64,000 bases of DNA from Amanita rubescens (GCA_015039365.1 WION01000198.1:38311-102310); one strand, 5' to 3'; positions 10,925 to 20,269 are shown, numbered from the stretch's first letter. The notes: generated by a model not told the origin, from the letters alone. Made by a program: numbers and translations.

Positions 10925-11746
10925 GGTTGGCACAGTCACTGCATAACTCTTCAATTAATAGTCGAAGGTTAGCCAGATGATTAAGAATTTGAACTTAGTC
11001 ATATCTAATGAAATCTAATCATTCCGCGTTTTTGATTTGATGAGGAAGTCACTACTTGGCCGACTTACATTCAGTACCCACTCTTCTCAAATTAATCAAT
11101 AAACGAAATCTCAATCGGCACCGCGGTATCAAACCCGTCTTGAGCAACGCTCCCTCGCCTTACCAGCATGCCAGTCAGCCCATTACATAACGGCTATTTC
11201 CCGCTCCGTGAGAAGCCCGGCTATCGGGCTATCATCCGTAAGCTTTTGTTCCTCGTTAGCAACGAATCGGACCAATCAGGTGACAACTCACATCGCCGTT
11301 TCTATAAACGAGACAATGTCAATCTGGGAACTTACGAGCCAATAGGAACGAATTGTTTTCGTGAACTGTGACGGAAAGGTCGGTCGTTTCATTGAAATAA
11401 AAGAATACAAACATAACGTACTCTCGTGAGTGAATCGCAACGAGGCACTGAGTCACTTTTTCTTGGACATTCTCCCAAGTAAATCTGCCAATCGGCCTGT
11501 CCTTCTCGTTGAAAGAGAGTAAAAGCAATGATCAGCAGTCAACGACTCAACGACTTGAGTTCGCCTAGTGAAAGAGGGTTTCCATCGTAAGCAGCATTTA
11601 ATTGTACAAATCGGCGAGGAAGATGAGTGGGGGCCAAGCGTGGATCCTGGACTGTCGTCCCTCCCGAGTGGCGAACTCCTTATATACCCGCGGTACAGTT
11701 CCCTAACCCTCCTCCGCTCGCATACATGCCGGCTGCACCGAGCACC
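10925..11746. other. Non-coding part of the duplicated segment
   Basis: There is no convincing gene. The stretch is kept in copy B (49102-49984). On the minus strand it has a TATATAAG box near 11687-11694 (49928 in copy B). A 60-codon frame at 11340-11528 (minus) is open in both copies (RPIGRFTWENV, TQCLVAIHSREYV) and could be an exon of an unknown gene. Confidence 0.35.
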
Positions 11747-11751
11747 TGGTC

Positions 11752-12204
11752 TGTTACAACACGGTACGGACTCCCGCATTATGCTTACATGATACGTCGG
11801 ACATGTTTATTCCTTTATGCCTACCTTACTTGTCGTCTACCTTATGCTCGATTCATACGGACAAGCTCGCTTCTTTAACTATACCATCCCTTGTTCCACA
11901 TATGACGCCGTCCTTATACTTACTTTCGTACTTACCATTATTCATTAATTAGTACGTCTCATTGTACTTGCTAGTATAAGTACCGCATGTATTCTAGAGT
12001 CGAACCCTAAGTTCGACTTAGCTGTTTATTGTCGTCTGGCAATATAACCGTACTCTTAAACTCATCTACCACAATCGTCCTCAGATCCTAAGTCAACGTC
12101 TTGATTTAGGATTAAACTTATAATCTTAACGTTTGACTTAAAGACTTGTAATCGTGACTAGAGTTGCCGCTGCAACTTAAGTTGAGATTATCGAGTTCGT
12201 AACA
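11752..12204 (+). repeat. 5' LTR of the chromovirus
   Basis: 453 bp, starting TG and ending CA. By eye it shows no difference from the 3' LTR at 19441-19893. It holds a TATA box at 11975 and a 13-base segment at 12008-12020 that pairs with the sequence just past its own 3' end. Confidence 0.93.
11975..11980 (+). promoter_or_regulatory. Probable TATA box of the chromovirus
   Basis: TATAAG lies 33 bp upstream of 12008, the first base of the segment that pairs with the primer site. A transcript starting near 12005-12008 would therefore have the pairing segment at its 5' end. Confidence 0.5.
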
Positions 12205-12206
12205 AT

Positions 12207-12219
12207 TAAGTCGAACTTA
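12207..12219 (+). promoter_or_regulatory. Putative self-priming primer-binding site
   Basis: TAAGTCGAACTTA begins two bases after the LTR and is the exact reverse complement of TAAGTTCGACTTA at 12008-12020 in the LTR. No TGG start of a usual tRNA primer site is present. Tf1/sushi-type elements prime reverse transcription with the folded 5' end of their own mRNA, and this layout fits that. The 13-mer is itself nearly palindromic, which weakens the case slightly. Confidence 0.55.
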
Positions 12220-12295
12220 TCAATAAGCCTGAACATCGATTCATTGGCATTTGATAACACACACTTCGACGAACTTCCGGAAAGCCAGCCCGTAG

Positions 12296-12973
12296 GTTAC
12301 TGGCCACGTTGTCAAAACGGATTGGAGAGCTCCACCAAATAGAGCTACAAGAGATCGTAAAGGGAACTACGTTCTTGACGGATACTACGTCAGACTAAAC
12401 GGTGCAAAACGAATCTGGGAAGATACTGGAGGAAATCCAGTTAAAGAACAAGAATTCTGGATACCGCAAAAAGAAACTAGACCTCCGAACGAATCATATT
12501 ATTATTTCGCAGATCTATATCTTCAGGAACAGCACATCAGATTCGATCACCTCACAGAACGTTGGATAGCATCCGAAACACAAGAATTTGTCCCTAACGA
12601 ATACTTCAACACCCCCATTTGGATAAAGGGGACTGTTGACGCTCTACCAGAGAACCTAAGACCGAAAACTCTCCTTTCCATACAGACAAAAGGCAAAAAG
12701 AAAGCAAAATTTGGCCTAAACGATAGTGAATCCGAGAAAGAAGGAGAAACAGATCAAAAACCCGATCTATCCCTTGATTTTCTCAGTGATCTTTCAGTTG
12801 GAACGACACCAACACCTGCCCAACAACCGACCAAACCCGAACCAGGTCCTTCGAACCCTAAACAAGAAAAGGACGAAGAAGACCCGTTTGACTCTGACAG
12901 AATCGAAGTAGACGAACCTAAACCCGACCCAACCCCACCACGCAGAGATCCATCACCCCCACCATCACCAAGA
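12296..12973 (+). other. AUG-free leader with an open frame continuous with gag
   Basis: The gag frame is open for 226 codons upstream of its first ATG. It reads like protein (NYVLDGYYVRLNGAKRIW, IRFDHLTERWIASETQ), then becomes acidic and Pro-rich just before the ATG at 12974. From 12008 to 12973 there is no ATG in any frame, and this frame contains no CTG, GTG or TTG. An ACG at 12317 has a favourable context (AAAACGG). Either the leader is kept free of AUG so that scanning reaches 12974, or translation starts at a non-AUG codon. Confidence 0.6.
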
Positions 12974-14032
12974 ATGTCTGGAGGAAGTACAGACCCTACG
13001 CCCAACCCACGAACCCCTAGTCTCATCGGAGATCTCCCTGAATTCAAAGGGAAGCGAAAGGATGCCAACACGTTCATAGAAGACATCGAAATCTTCTTTG
13101 ATATGAACCCTGAACGGATGAACACAGACCGTTTAAAAATCCTTGCCGCCCTGAATAAAATCTCAGATGGAGCCAGACAATGGAAGAAGAATAAATTAGC
13201 AGAATTACGAAAATCTCGCGCTACCACCGAAGGAGGCGTTACGAGACCTGCTTTATTCGATGATTGGGAAGCATTTAAACTGTCATTCTTGACAGATTGG
13301 GGAGAAGTTGATCCAAGTGGAAATGCATACACGAAAATTCTCAATCTACAGAACAGATCGTCTATGAAAGGAAAGAAACAGATGACCCTACCTAACTACG
13401 TTAATCAGTTCAAGGAACAAATCACGAAAGCCGGAATCGAAGGAGAAGCAGCATTCCATATGTTCGGAAAAGGACTTACAGCACCCGAGTTCGAAAAAGC
13501 AATGCTCATGAACCCAAAAACACTACAAGATTGGTACGACATTGCTATCAAACTCGACAACATCCGAACCCGTTCATATGCTTATTCCCCTCGATCTGGA
13601 AATGGTCATTCATCATCCTCTCATAACGACGAATCATGGGCTATGCAGATCGATCATAAATTTCTGGAACACGAAGAAGACCCAGAATTAGAACTTACGA
13701 TCAGATCTATGTCCAAAGAAGAAAGAGAACGCTACATCAAAGACGGTTTATGTTTTATCTGCGGAATCAAAGGACACATGTCAGGGCAATGCCCAAAGAA
13801 GAAAAGAAACAAAGGGAAAGGCCGATTTAAAGGAGGAAGGAAAAGAGGATTCGCGCCCAAACGTCACATTCGAGCCACATCAAATGATGGTGACGGAAAT
13901 TGGGAAGAAGAAGAAGTCCGAGAGTCAAAACCAAATTACACCAAGAACATCCGAGCGCTGATGAAAGGGATGTCAACCGACGAAAAGAATGATCTATTAC
14001 TATCTCTTGCCGATGAAAACGAGGATTTTTAA
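12974..14032 (+). CDS. Chromovirus Gag
   Basis: 352 residues from the first ATG of the element. The middle part matches the retrotransposon Gag fold (FKGKRKDANTFIEDIEIFF, then FDDWEAFKLSFLTDWGEVDP, typical of Tf2/sushi-like Gag). Near the end is one CCHC zinc knuckle, CFICGIKGHMSGQC, followed by a basic Lys/Arg/Gly stretch that should bind RNA. The stop is at 14030-14032 and the pol frame is the -1 frame. The two frames overlap for only 16 bases (14017-14032, containing a run of five T). Pol's own ATG is at 14044. The frame is also open far upstream (12296-12973), so the true protein may be longer. Confidence 0.9.
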   Translation: MSGGSTDPTPNPRTPSLIGDLPEFKGKRKDANTFIEDIEIFFDMNPERMNTDRLKILAALNKISDGARQWKKNKLAELRKSRATTEGGVTRPALFDDWEAFKLSFLTDWGEVDPSGNAYTKILNLQNRSSMKGKKQMTLPNYVNQFKEQITKAGIEGEAAFHMFGKGLTAPEFEKAMLMNPKTLQDWYDIAIKLDNIRTRSYAYSPRSGNGHSSSSHNDESWAMQIDHKFLEHEEDPELELTIRSMSKEERERYIKDGLCFICGIKGHMSGQCPKKKRNKGKGRFKGGRKRGFAPKRHIRATSNDGDGNWEEEEVRESKPNYTKNIRALMKGMSTDEKNDLLLSLADENEDF

Positions 14033-14043
14033 CAGTGGGGCTC

Positions 14044-17000
14044 ATGACAGTGGATGAAGTCTCAGATACACCAGATTCAACTCTCAATATATCTCATGTA
14101 ACAGTACAATCTATTTCAAAACGAAGATTATCTGTCCCTATCAAAGTTGAAACTGAAAACAACACTGAAAACCTCGTTGCCCTTGTCGACTGCGGAGCCG
14201 AAGGGATATTTATCGACAAAAGGATAGCACACAAATGGAGAAAACGAGAAACTCCACGACCAATTAGAGTTTATAACGTCGATGGCACCATAAACAAAGA
14301 AGGAGAAATCAATGAACAATGTCTAATCACCTTCGAAATGAACGGAAAACGCATGACCGAATGGTTTCACGTATCAGCAATAGGAAAACAAACGATTATA
14401 CTGGGGCTTCCTTGGCTAGAGAAGCATAACCCTGACGTAAATTGGAGAGAAAAGACTCTAGAGTTCCGAGACTCTGAACAGGACAAGATCAAGGCATCAC
14501 TTCGGAGCATCTGTCAACAGATTGACAGAATAGCTATGCCTGAACAGGAAGAAGATCTCGTTATCGGATATTTGATGTCACACAAAGGATCACAGACGAC
14601 AGATCACGGATGGAACACGCATACATTTGAGGATATAGGAAGCTGGTCAGAAGACGAATACGACCAAGTAACTATCGCACGATATACACCAGCTCAACAA
14701 ATGGAACACAAATACCATCAAACAGAGGAGGTTTACACGCTCCCTCCTGAATACTCGGCATGGAAAGATGTATTCGAGAAAAAAGCAAGTGAACGATTCC
14801 CAGAAAGCCGATCTTGGGATCACCAGATAGAACTTCGCGATGATTTCATACCAAAAAGAGGAAAAATCTATCCCTTATCTCCGAAACAGCAGAATACACT
14901 GGATGAATGGATTAAAGAACACGTCGAAAAAGACTACATCAGACCGTCGAAATCACCGCAGGCATCACCTTTCTTCTTTGTAGAAAAGAAAGAAGCACAA
15001 AAACTACGACCCTGCCAAGATTATCGATATCTGAACGAATATACTAAACCAAACGCATATCCACTACCTCTTATCTCCGATCTTATGATCAAACTCAAAG
15101 ATTCGGAATACTTTACAAAATTGGATATCCGATGGGGATATAATAACGTTCAAATCAAGGAATCTGACAGATGGAAAGCCGCCTTTATCACCAATCGAGG
15201 TTTATTTGAACCTAATGTCATGTTCTTTGGATTACAAAATTCACCAGCAACGTTTCAAGCTATGATGGACGATTATTTTAGGGATTTTACAGAAAAAGGA
15301 TGGCTCGTCATCTACATGGATGACATGCTAATACACGCGCGCACTAAAGAAGAACTCGAGATTCGAACAAAACAAGTACTTGAACGATTACAGAAACACG
15401 ATCTTTACCTCAAGCTTGAAAAGTGTAAATTCGCTGCCAAAGAAGTTGATTTTCTAGGCACCGTCATATCCAAAAATACAATAAAAATGGACCCGATCAA
15501 ACTTGCCGGAATCAGGGACTGGCCAACCCCTTCTACCGTTAAACAAGTTAGATCCTTTTTAGGATTCGGAAATTACTATCGAAGGTTTATTTTCGGATTC
15601 GCCCATCTTGCACGACCTTTGCACGACCTAACAAAGAAAAACAAATTATGGACATGGACCGCAGAATGCCAAGTCGCATTTGATCTATTAAAAGAACGCT
15701 TCACATCCGCACCTGTCTTAATGATGCCTGATGTTAACAAACCCTTTATTCTACAAACGGATGCATCAGACCGCGCTATCGGAGCAGTTCTAATGCAAAA
15801 AGATGACAATGGCGACTTACACCCATGCGGATACCTATCCCACGCTTTAACACCGACTGAAACACGATGGCAAATCTACGACCGAGAGTTATTCGCCATT
15901 TACTACGCTCTTTATAACGAATGGAGATACCTGCTTGAAGGAGCAGAACACCCTGTCATTATTCATTGCGACCACAAGAATCTACTCTACTATCGAGAAC
16001 CACAACGTCTTACGAACCGCCAAGCACGATGGTGGAACGACTTGTCTCGATTTAATATTAAATTAACCCATGTCCCTGGAGCAAAACTAATAATAGCGGA
16101 CGCCCTATCCCGCCGACCCGATCATATGACAAAAGACGAACCAGAAGAGTTAATAACGATGCTCCCAAAAGAACTCTTTGTTCGCACAATCGCCGAAGAT
16201 CTCCGTGATAGAGCAATAGAAATAACTGTCAAAGATGAATTCGCTCAATCAATCAAGAAATGTCTAAAAGAAAAAGGAACACCGCCTTTACGCACAGCCC
16301 TTTCTGATTGGACCCTTGACGACGAATTAATCCTATACAAAGGGAAATCTTTTATCCCTCCTGACACCGATCTTCGCCGAGATATTATTAGAGATTTTCA
16401 TGAATCACCAACAAGCGGACACCCCGGTTTCTTCAAAACACTCGCCTTATTAAAGGAATATTACTGGTGGCCATTAATGTCTAAAATGGTTAAACAGTTT
16501 ATTGACGGATGCACGGCATGTCAACAAATGAAATCAAATACACACCCTACCGCCGCACCTCTGATGCCAATTAAGTCTCATGCACACCGACCCTTTCAAC
16601 AAATAACTATGGATTTCATAACCGATTTACCCACAAGTAACGGTTTTGATTCTATCTTTATCGTGGTCGATCAAGGACTTACAAAGGGAGTAATTCTCAT
16701 GCCTTGTAATAAAACTATCACCGCCGACGAAACCGCCGACCTCTACATTCGGAATGTATTCAAAAACTTCGGACTACCCGACGTCATGATCTCCGATCGA
16801 GGACCGCAGTTCGCATCACATGTCTTTAACGGCATAATGGACTCATTAAAAATCAAACATAAAATGAGTACCGCCTTCCATCCACAAACTGATGGACAAA
16901 CGGAGCGATATAACGCCGAATTAGAAGCTTATCTCCGAATATTCTGTGCCTATGAACCAGATACTTGGAACAAAATGATACCAATAGCACAATTCGCGCA

Positions 17001-17640
17001 TAATTCACGCACTCATGAAGCATTGAAACAATCGCCCTTTCAATTGATGTATGGAACATCCCCGGTTGCACTTCCCCTTGTCTCAAATAAGACAAATACG
17101 CCAACCGCCGATAACCGCATCAACTCCTTGTTCCGCGCACGAGAAGAAGCACTCGCCGCACATGATCTAGCACGAGCTAAGATGATGGAGAGAACAACGA
17201 GAAAGACCAAACCGTTCAAAGTCAATGACAAAGTATGGTTAGAGTCTAGGAACCTGAAGATTCCTTATCAGAGCAGAAAGCTCGCACCTAAACGAGAAGG
17301 TCCCTTTTCCATCAAAGAAGTCTTAGGACCAGTGACATATCGTCTCACACTACCAAGACAATGGAAAATTCATAACGTATTCCACGCCGCCTTACTAACG
17401 CCATTCAAAGAAACTTCCTTTCATGGAACAATGGAAACGAGGCCCCCTCCCGATCTGATCGAAGGAGAACAAGAATACGAAGTAGAAGCACTGCTTGCAC
17501 ATCGCAAGTTTAGAGGGAAATTACAATTTCTTGTAAAGTGGAAAGGCTATGACACCAGTGAAAACACATGGGAACCAGAAAATAACTTGACGCATATGGA
17601 AGACCTCCTTCTAGAATATAAAAGACGAAGGAAACTCTGA
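14044..17640 (+). CDS. Chromovirus Pol: protease, RT, RNase H, integrase, chromodomain
   Basis: About 1198 residues. Domains in order: an aspartic protease with VDCGAEG (Asp-Cys-Gly rather than the usual Asp-Ser/Thr-Gly); reverse transcriptase (CQDYRYLNEYT, FTKLDIRWGYNNV, catalytic YMDD near 15318); RNase H (LQTDASDRAIGAVL, IYDRELFAI); an integrase zinc finger (H-H-C-C: GHPGFF, CTACQQMK); a DDE core (MDFITDLP, SDRGPQF, QTDGQTERYN); and a C-terminal chromodomain (LVKWKGYDTSENTWEPENNL). The chromodomain should steer integration to modified histones. No stop or frameshift is seen. It is expressed either by -1 slippage at the gag end or by restarting at the ATG 12 bases after the gag stop; the sequence does not decide. 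Confidence 0.93.
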   Translation: MTVDEVSDTPDSTLNISHVTVQSISKRRLSVPIKVETENNTENLVALVDCGAEGIFIDKRIAHKWRKRETPRPIRVYNVDGTINKEGEINEQCLITFEMNGKRMTEWFHVSAIGKQTIILGLPWLEKHNPDVNWREKTLEFRDSEQDKIKASLRSICQQIDRIAMPEQEEDLVIGYLMSHKGSQTTDHGWNTHTFEDIGSWSEDEYDQVTIARYTPAQQMEHKYHQTEEVYTLPPEYSAWKDVFEKKASERFPESRSWDHQIELRDDFIPKRGKIYPLSPKQQNTLDEWIKEHVEKDYIRPSKSPQASPFFFVEKKEAQKLRPCQDYRYLNEYTKPNAYPLPLISDLMIKLKDSEYFTKLDIRWGYNNVQIKESDRWKAAFITNRGLFEPNVMFFGLQNSPATFQAMMDDYFRDFTEKGWLVIYMDDMLIHARTKEELEIRTKQVLERLQKHDLYLKLEKCKFAAKEVDFLGTVISKNTIKMDPIKLAGIRDWPTPSTVKQVRSFLGFGNYYRRFIFGFAHLARPLHDLTKKNKLWTWTAECQVAFDLLKERFTSAPVLMMPDVNKPFILQTDASDRAIGAVLMQKDDNGDLHPCGYLSHALTPTETRWQIYDRELFAIYYALYNEWRYLLEGAEHPVIIHCDHKNLLYYREPQRLTNRQARWWNDLSRFNIKLTHVPGAKLIIADALSRRPDHMTKDEPEELITMLPKELFVRTIAEDLRDRAIEITVKDEFAQSIKKCLKEKGTPPLRTALSDWTLDDELILYKGKSFIPPDTDLRRDIIRDFHESPTSGHPGFFKTLALLKEYYWWPLMSKMVKQFIDGCTACQQMKSNTHPTAAPLMPIKSHAHRPFQQITMDFITDLPTSNGFDSIFIVVDQGLTKGVILMPCNKTITADETADLYIRNVFKNFGLPDVMISDRGPQFASHVFNGIMDSLKIKHKMSTAFHPQTDGQTERYNAELEAYLRIFCAYEPDTWNKMIPIAQFAHNSRTHEALKQSPFQLMYGTSPVALPLVSNKTNTPTADNRINSLFRAREEALAAHDLARAKMMERTTRKTKPFKVNDKVWLESRNLKIPYQSRKLAPKREGPFSIKEVLGPVTYRLTLPRQWKIHNVFHAALLTPFKETSFHGTMETRPPPDLIEGEQEYEVEALLAHRKFRGKLQFLVKWKGYDTSENTWEPENNLTHMEDLLLEYKRRRKL

Positions 17641-17642
17641 AG

Positions 17643-19400
17643 ATGTCATTCACATACCAAGTTACTATGCAGAATGGAAACGATACTACCGACGCCGTTC
17701 AGCACTTCCCCTGGTCCGAATTTTATGCTGGAGAGACCATCGACACCCAGTTCACCACTTCCGCCGGACCACACCGACCTCGACTCGTTCTTCATACCAC
17801 CGACACCGACGAAGAAGACGTTGACCCGAACGACTTCGTTGATGTTCCCCACGGATCTCCCGATCAAACCTCGTCTCAGACGATCCCGGTCACTCCCACC
17901 GAAACCCAGGAAACCCACCACGGAACATCAGAAACTCTGGCTGTACCTGGACGAATTACGGAAGATCGCAATAGCAGACCGATCCCACCTAGAAACGCTG
18001 AAGACATTAGCGTTACCCTATATAGAGAGACGGTACTTGCCGGTCACGCTTCGACTCAATCTCATAACGAATCTATTCGAGGCAACGACCAGAGTCACGG
18101 TACAGATGGGACTAACCGCGATATGGCTGGCCCCATCATACGAACCACCCCCGATCTCTATCTCAGTTATCACGGAATTACTACTTACACCAAGGTTAGA
18201 GACCGCGTCACTCTGATCTGTAACACCGCTAGATTACAGGTCGACATCTTTGACCAAGAAAGGATAGCTCGAGTCTGGCGACTCCTCATGGATTTCCGAA
18301 CCGCCACTACCCTTGCCGGTCAAGCCCGAGATCAGTACAACTATCACTGTGCTGATTTAATCGAAACGTTTGTAAACGTTACGTCATTATATTGGGAAGA
18401 CGTTCACCCGAAAGGAGGAAATCTAGATCAACTGGCGATAGATCTATTACGACGACTTCTCACAGCTGACATCGAGCGCTATATCATCCTTGCTATAGAA
18501 AGCATTGACGACCAAAGGTTTGGACTAAAAATACAGCCTCACGATCAGAATAACCGGATTGCTGTCAACCATTGGTTTCGCGCTACCGAAGTTACACCCG
18601 ACCGACACCGAGCAACTAGATGCATTATGGAGACAGATCGTAAATCAAGAGAAATCTGGTGCCTCACCGGAAAGATCCGAGATCTCCTGTCCAGTATCCA
18701 AGGAGACACGGAATGGACTACAGCCGAATTCGCAGATGGAGTTCCCCTGCATCAACTCACTAGCGACCACATTGCGCAGATCAATAATGCGATCAGCGAT
18801 CTCGATCTTCATCGCCGAATCCGTACAACAAGCGATCTCATTGAGGAAGAACCGAAACGAGATAAGAAGGCTCCTCCTCCTCCTCGATCCGCATCACCCC
18901 CAACCACCACCGTTATTCGCCACGGAGTCTGGAATATTCCTGTCCCCACTACTCGACGAAACGACACTCCGCCTTCTCGACGACCTACGACCCGCAGTAT
19001 GACAAATGCCGCCAACCAACGCCCCCACCGTTACAACCGCTGCATCCACTGCCGAGGTAAACATGCCTCTGAGGATCACCATCTCGCTACTACAATTCCT
19101 CCTGTGTCTTCTCTACCTACACGCGCTCCCACGCGCCGACATGATCCGACGCCCGGTCCTTCCACTAAGAAGAAAGGACGTTCTCGAGTTACCACAGATA
19201 CCGCCAATACCCCCGCTTCCACTAGCCGCCGCCCTCATCAGCCGAAGAAGAAGGGAAAGAAGAAGGCACACCACGCGTCACAGTGTCAGGCATGTGTCAA
19301 CGGACGACAATGCGACGGAGCCGATGACGACGCCTGCGACCTTTATGGCGACTACGGCTATCAGCACGACGACGACGCCATGCACAACATGAACACTTGA
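17643..19400 (+). CDS. Third ORF of the chromovirus, in the env position, function unknown
   Basis: 585 codons starting two bases after the pol stop. There is no signal peptide, no membrane helix and no envelope likeness. The N-terminal 180 residues are acidic and Thr-rich. Residues of about 185-390 look folded and helical (ERIARVWRLLMDFRTATTLAG, LDQLAIDLLRRLLTADIERY). Next comes a Pro/Arg-rich stretch with CIHCRGKHASEDH (CX2CX4HX4H, knuckle-like), then a Lys-rich region, then a Cys/Asp-rich end. A second frame (17674-18216, +1) overlaps the first third and looks at least as protein-like (KLWLYLDELRKIA, LNLITNLFEATTRVTVQMGL). So this region either codes in two frames or has been frameshifted. 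The knuckle and basic tracts suggest nucleic-acid binding. Confidence 0.65.
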   Translation: MSFTYQVTMQNGNDTTDAVQHFPWSEFYAGETIDTQFTTSAGPHRPRLVLHTTDTDEEDVDPNDFVDVPHGSPDQTSSQTIPVTPTETQETHHGTSETLAVPGRITEDRNSRPIPPRNAEDISVTLYRETVLAGHASTQSHNESIRGNDQSHGTDGTNRDMAGPIIRTTPDLYLSYHGITTYTKVRDRVTLICNTARLQVDIFDQERIARVWRLLMDFRTATTLAGQARDQYNYHCADLIETFVNVTSLYWEDVHPKGGNLDQLAIDLLRRLLTADIERYIILAIESIDDQRFGLKIQPHDQNNRIAVNHWFRATEVTPDRHRATRCIMETDRKSREIWCLTGKIRDLLSSIQGDTEWTTAEFADGVPLHQLTSDHIAQINNAISDLDLHRRIRTTSDLIEEEPKRDKKAPPPPRSASPPTTTVIRHGVWNIPVPTTRRNDTPPSRRPTTRSMTNAANQRPHRYNRCIHCRGKHASEDHHLATTIPPVSSLPTRAPTRRHDPTPGPSTKKKGRSRVTTDTANTPASTSRRPHQPKKKGKKKAHHASQCQACVNGRQCDGADDDACDLYGDYGYQHDDDAMHNMNT

Positions 19401-19425
19401 ACGTTTTGTTGTTGCGGTCAACAAC

Positions 19426-19440
19426 GTAGGGGAGAGCTAG
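19426..19440 (+). promoter_or_regulatory. Polypurine tract of the chromovirus
   Basis: GTAGGGGAGAGCTAG ends directly at the 3' LTR. It is purine-rich over AGGGGAGAG, as expected for plus-strand priming, but is followed by CTAG rather than running unbroken to the LTR. Confidence 0.55.
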
Positions 19441-19893
19441 TGTTACAACACGGTACGGACTCCCGCATTATGCTTACATGATACGTCGGACATGTTTATT
19501 CCTTTATGCCTACCTTACTTGTCGTCTACCTTATGCTCGATTCATACGGACAAGCTCGCTTCTTTAACTATACCATCCCTTGTTCCACATATGACGCCGT
19601 CCTTATACTTACTTTCGTACTTACCATTATTCATTAATTAGTACGTCTCATTGTACTTGCTAGTATAAGTACCGCATGTATTCTAGAGTCGAACCCTAAG
19701 TTCGACTTAGCTGTTTATTGTCGTCTGGCAATATAACCGTACTCTTAAACTCATCTACCACAATCGTCCTCAGATCCTAAGTCAACGTCTTGATTTAGGA
19801 TTAAACTTATAATCTTAACGTTTGACTTAAAGACTTGTAATCGTGACTAGAGTTGCCGCTGCAACTTAAGTTGAGATTATCGAGTTCGTAACA
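19441..19893 (+). repeat. 3' LTR of the chromovirus
   Basis: Same 453 bp as 11752-12204, followed by the target duplication TGGTC at 19894-19898. Confidence 0.93.
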
Positions 19894-20269
19894 TGGTCCT
19901 TCCTCGACGGCAATACAGTGTTGAGTGCGGTGCGAGGGTCCTAATCCAATGCAGGATGAGGGGCGGAAGGCACGACAAGAACGTGAGCGGGGGCTCTAAA
20001 TCCGAACCATCGCCTTCTGATGCATGAGATGCTCTCTGCGGAGCGGCGGCTGATGGATCCAAAGTTGAGATTGGTAGAGAGTTGAGGAGGCCGCAAATAT
20101 GCAGAAATGGCCTCTTTTGACAAAGGATAGCGAGGGGGAACAAATGATATGAGGTTGGAAAGCAGGTAGATTCTGGAAGACTCCTCGAGGGATTCTACGA
20201 TTGGCATAGCGAGATGCGGGGTAACAGGTGCTATGGTTGTGGTGACTGAGAGACGGATGGCGACGACTT
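19894..20269 (+). repeat. Tandem duplication copy A, second block
   Basis: Continues copy A after the chromovirus. 19894-19975 matches 49985-50080 (CTTCCTCGACGGC, GATGAGGGGCGGAAGGCACG), and 20228-20269 matches 50144-50187. The middle (about 19980-20225) has no counterpart in copy B, so one copy has lost or gained about 180 bp. No gene is seen. Confidence 0.6.

Larger units (their letters stand above)
9604..11751 (+). repeat. Tandem duplication copy A, first block
   Basis: This block matches 47079-49989 in the same orientation at what looks like 85-95% identity, allowing for one extra block in the second copy (47318-48103). It begins inside the CFEM-GPI gene and includes the CFEM-membrane gene. 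It continues, after mobile-element insertions, at 19894-20269 and 42713-43158. Copy A ends near 47075, where copy B begins, so the two copies are head to tail. Confidence 0.75.
11752..19893 (+). mobile_element. Ty3/gypsy chromovirus, complete, 8142 bp
   Basis: It is bounded by two 453-bp LTRs (TGTTACAAC...GTAACA) that look identical, and by a 5-bp target duplication TGGTC at 11747-11751 and 19894-19898. The uninterrupted target is seen in copy B at 49985-49989. Inside, in order, are a leader, gag with a CCHC knuckle, pol (protease, reverse transcriptase, RNase H, integrase, chromodomain) and a third ORF. The domain order with integrase last and a chromodomain at its end defines chromoviruses. 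All three long frames are open, so it may be active. Confidence 0.95.

Noticed and set aside
11340..11528. A firm gene call for the conserved minus-strand frame in the duplicated segment
   Set aside because: It is open in both copies but the copies differ by several replacements over 60 codons, I could not place introns or a start, and no family was recognised.
18559..19002. A separate gene in the +1 frame of ORF3's second half
   Set aside because: The main frame is clearly the better protein here; the alternative looks like a shadow rich in Leu and Pro.
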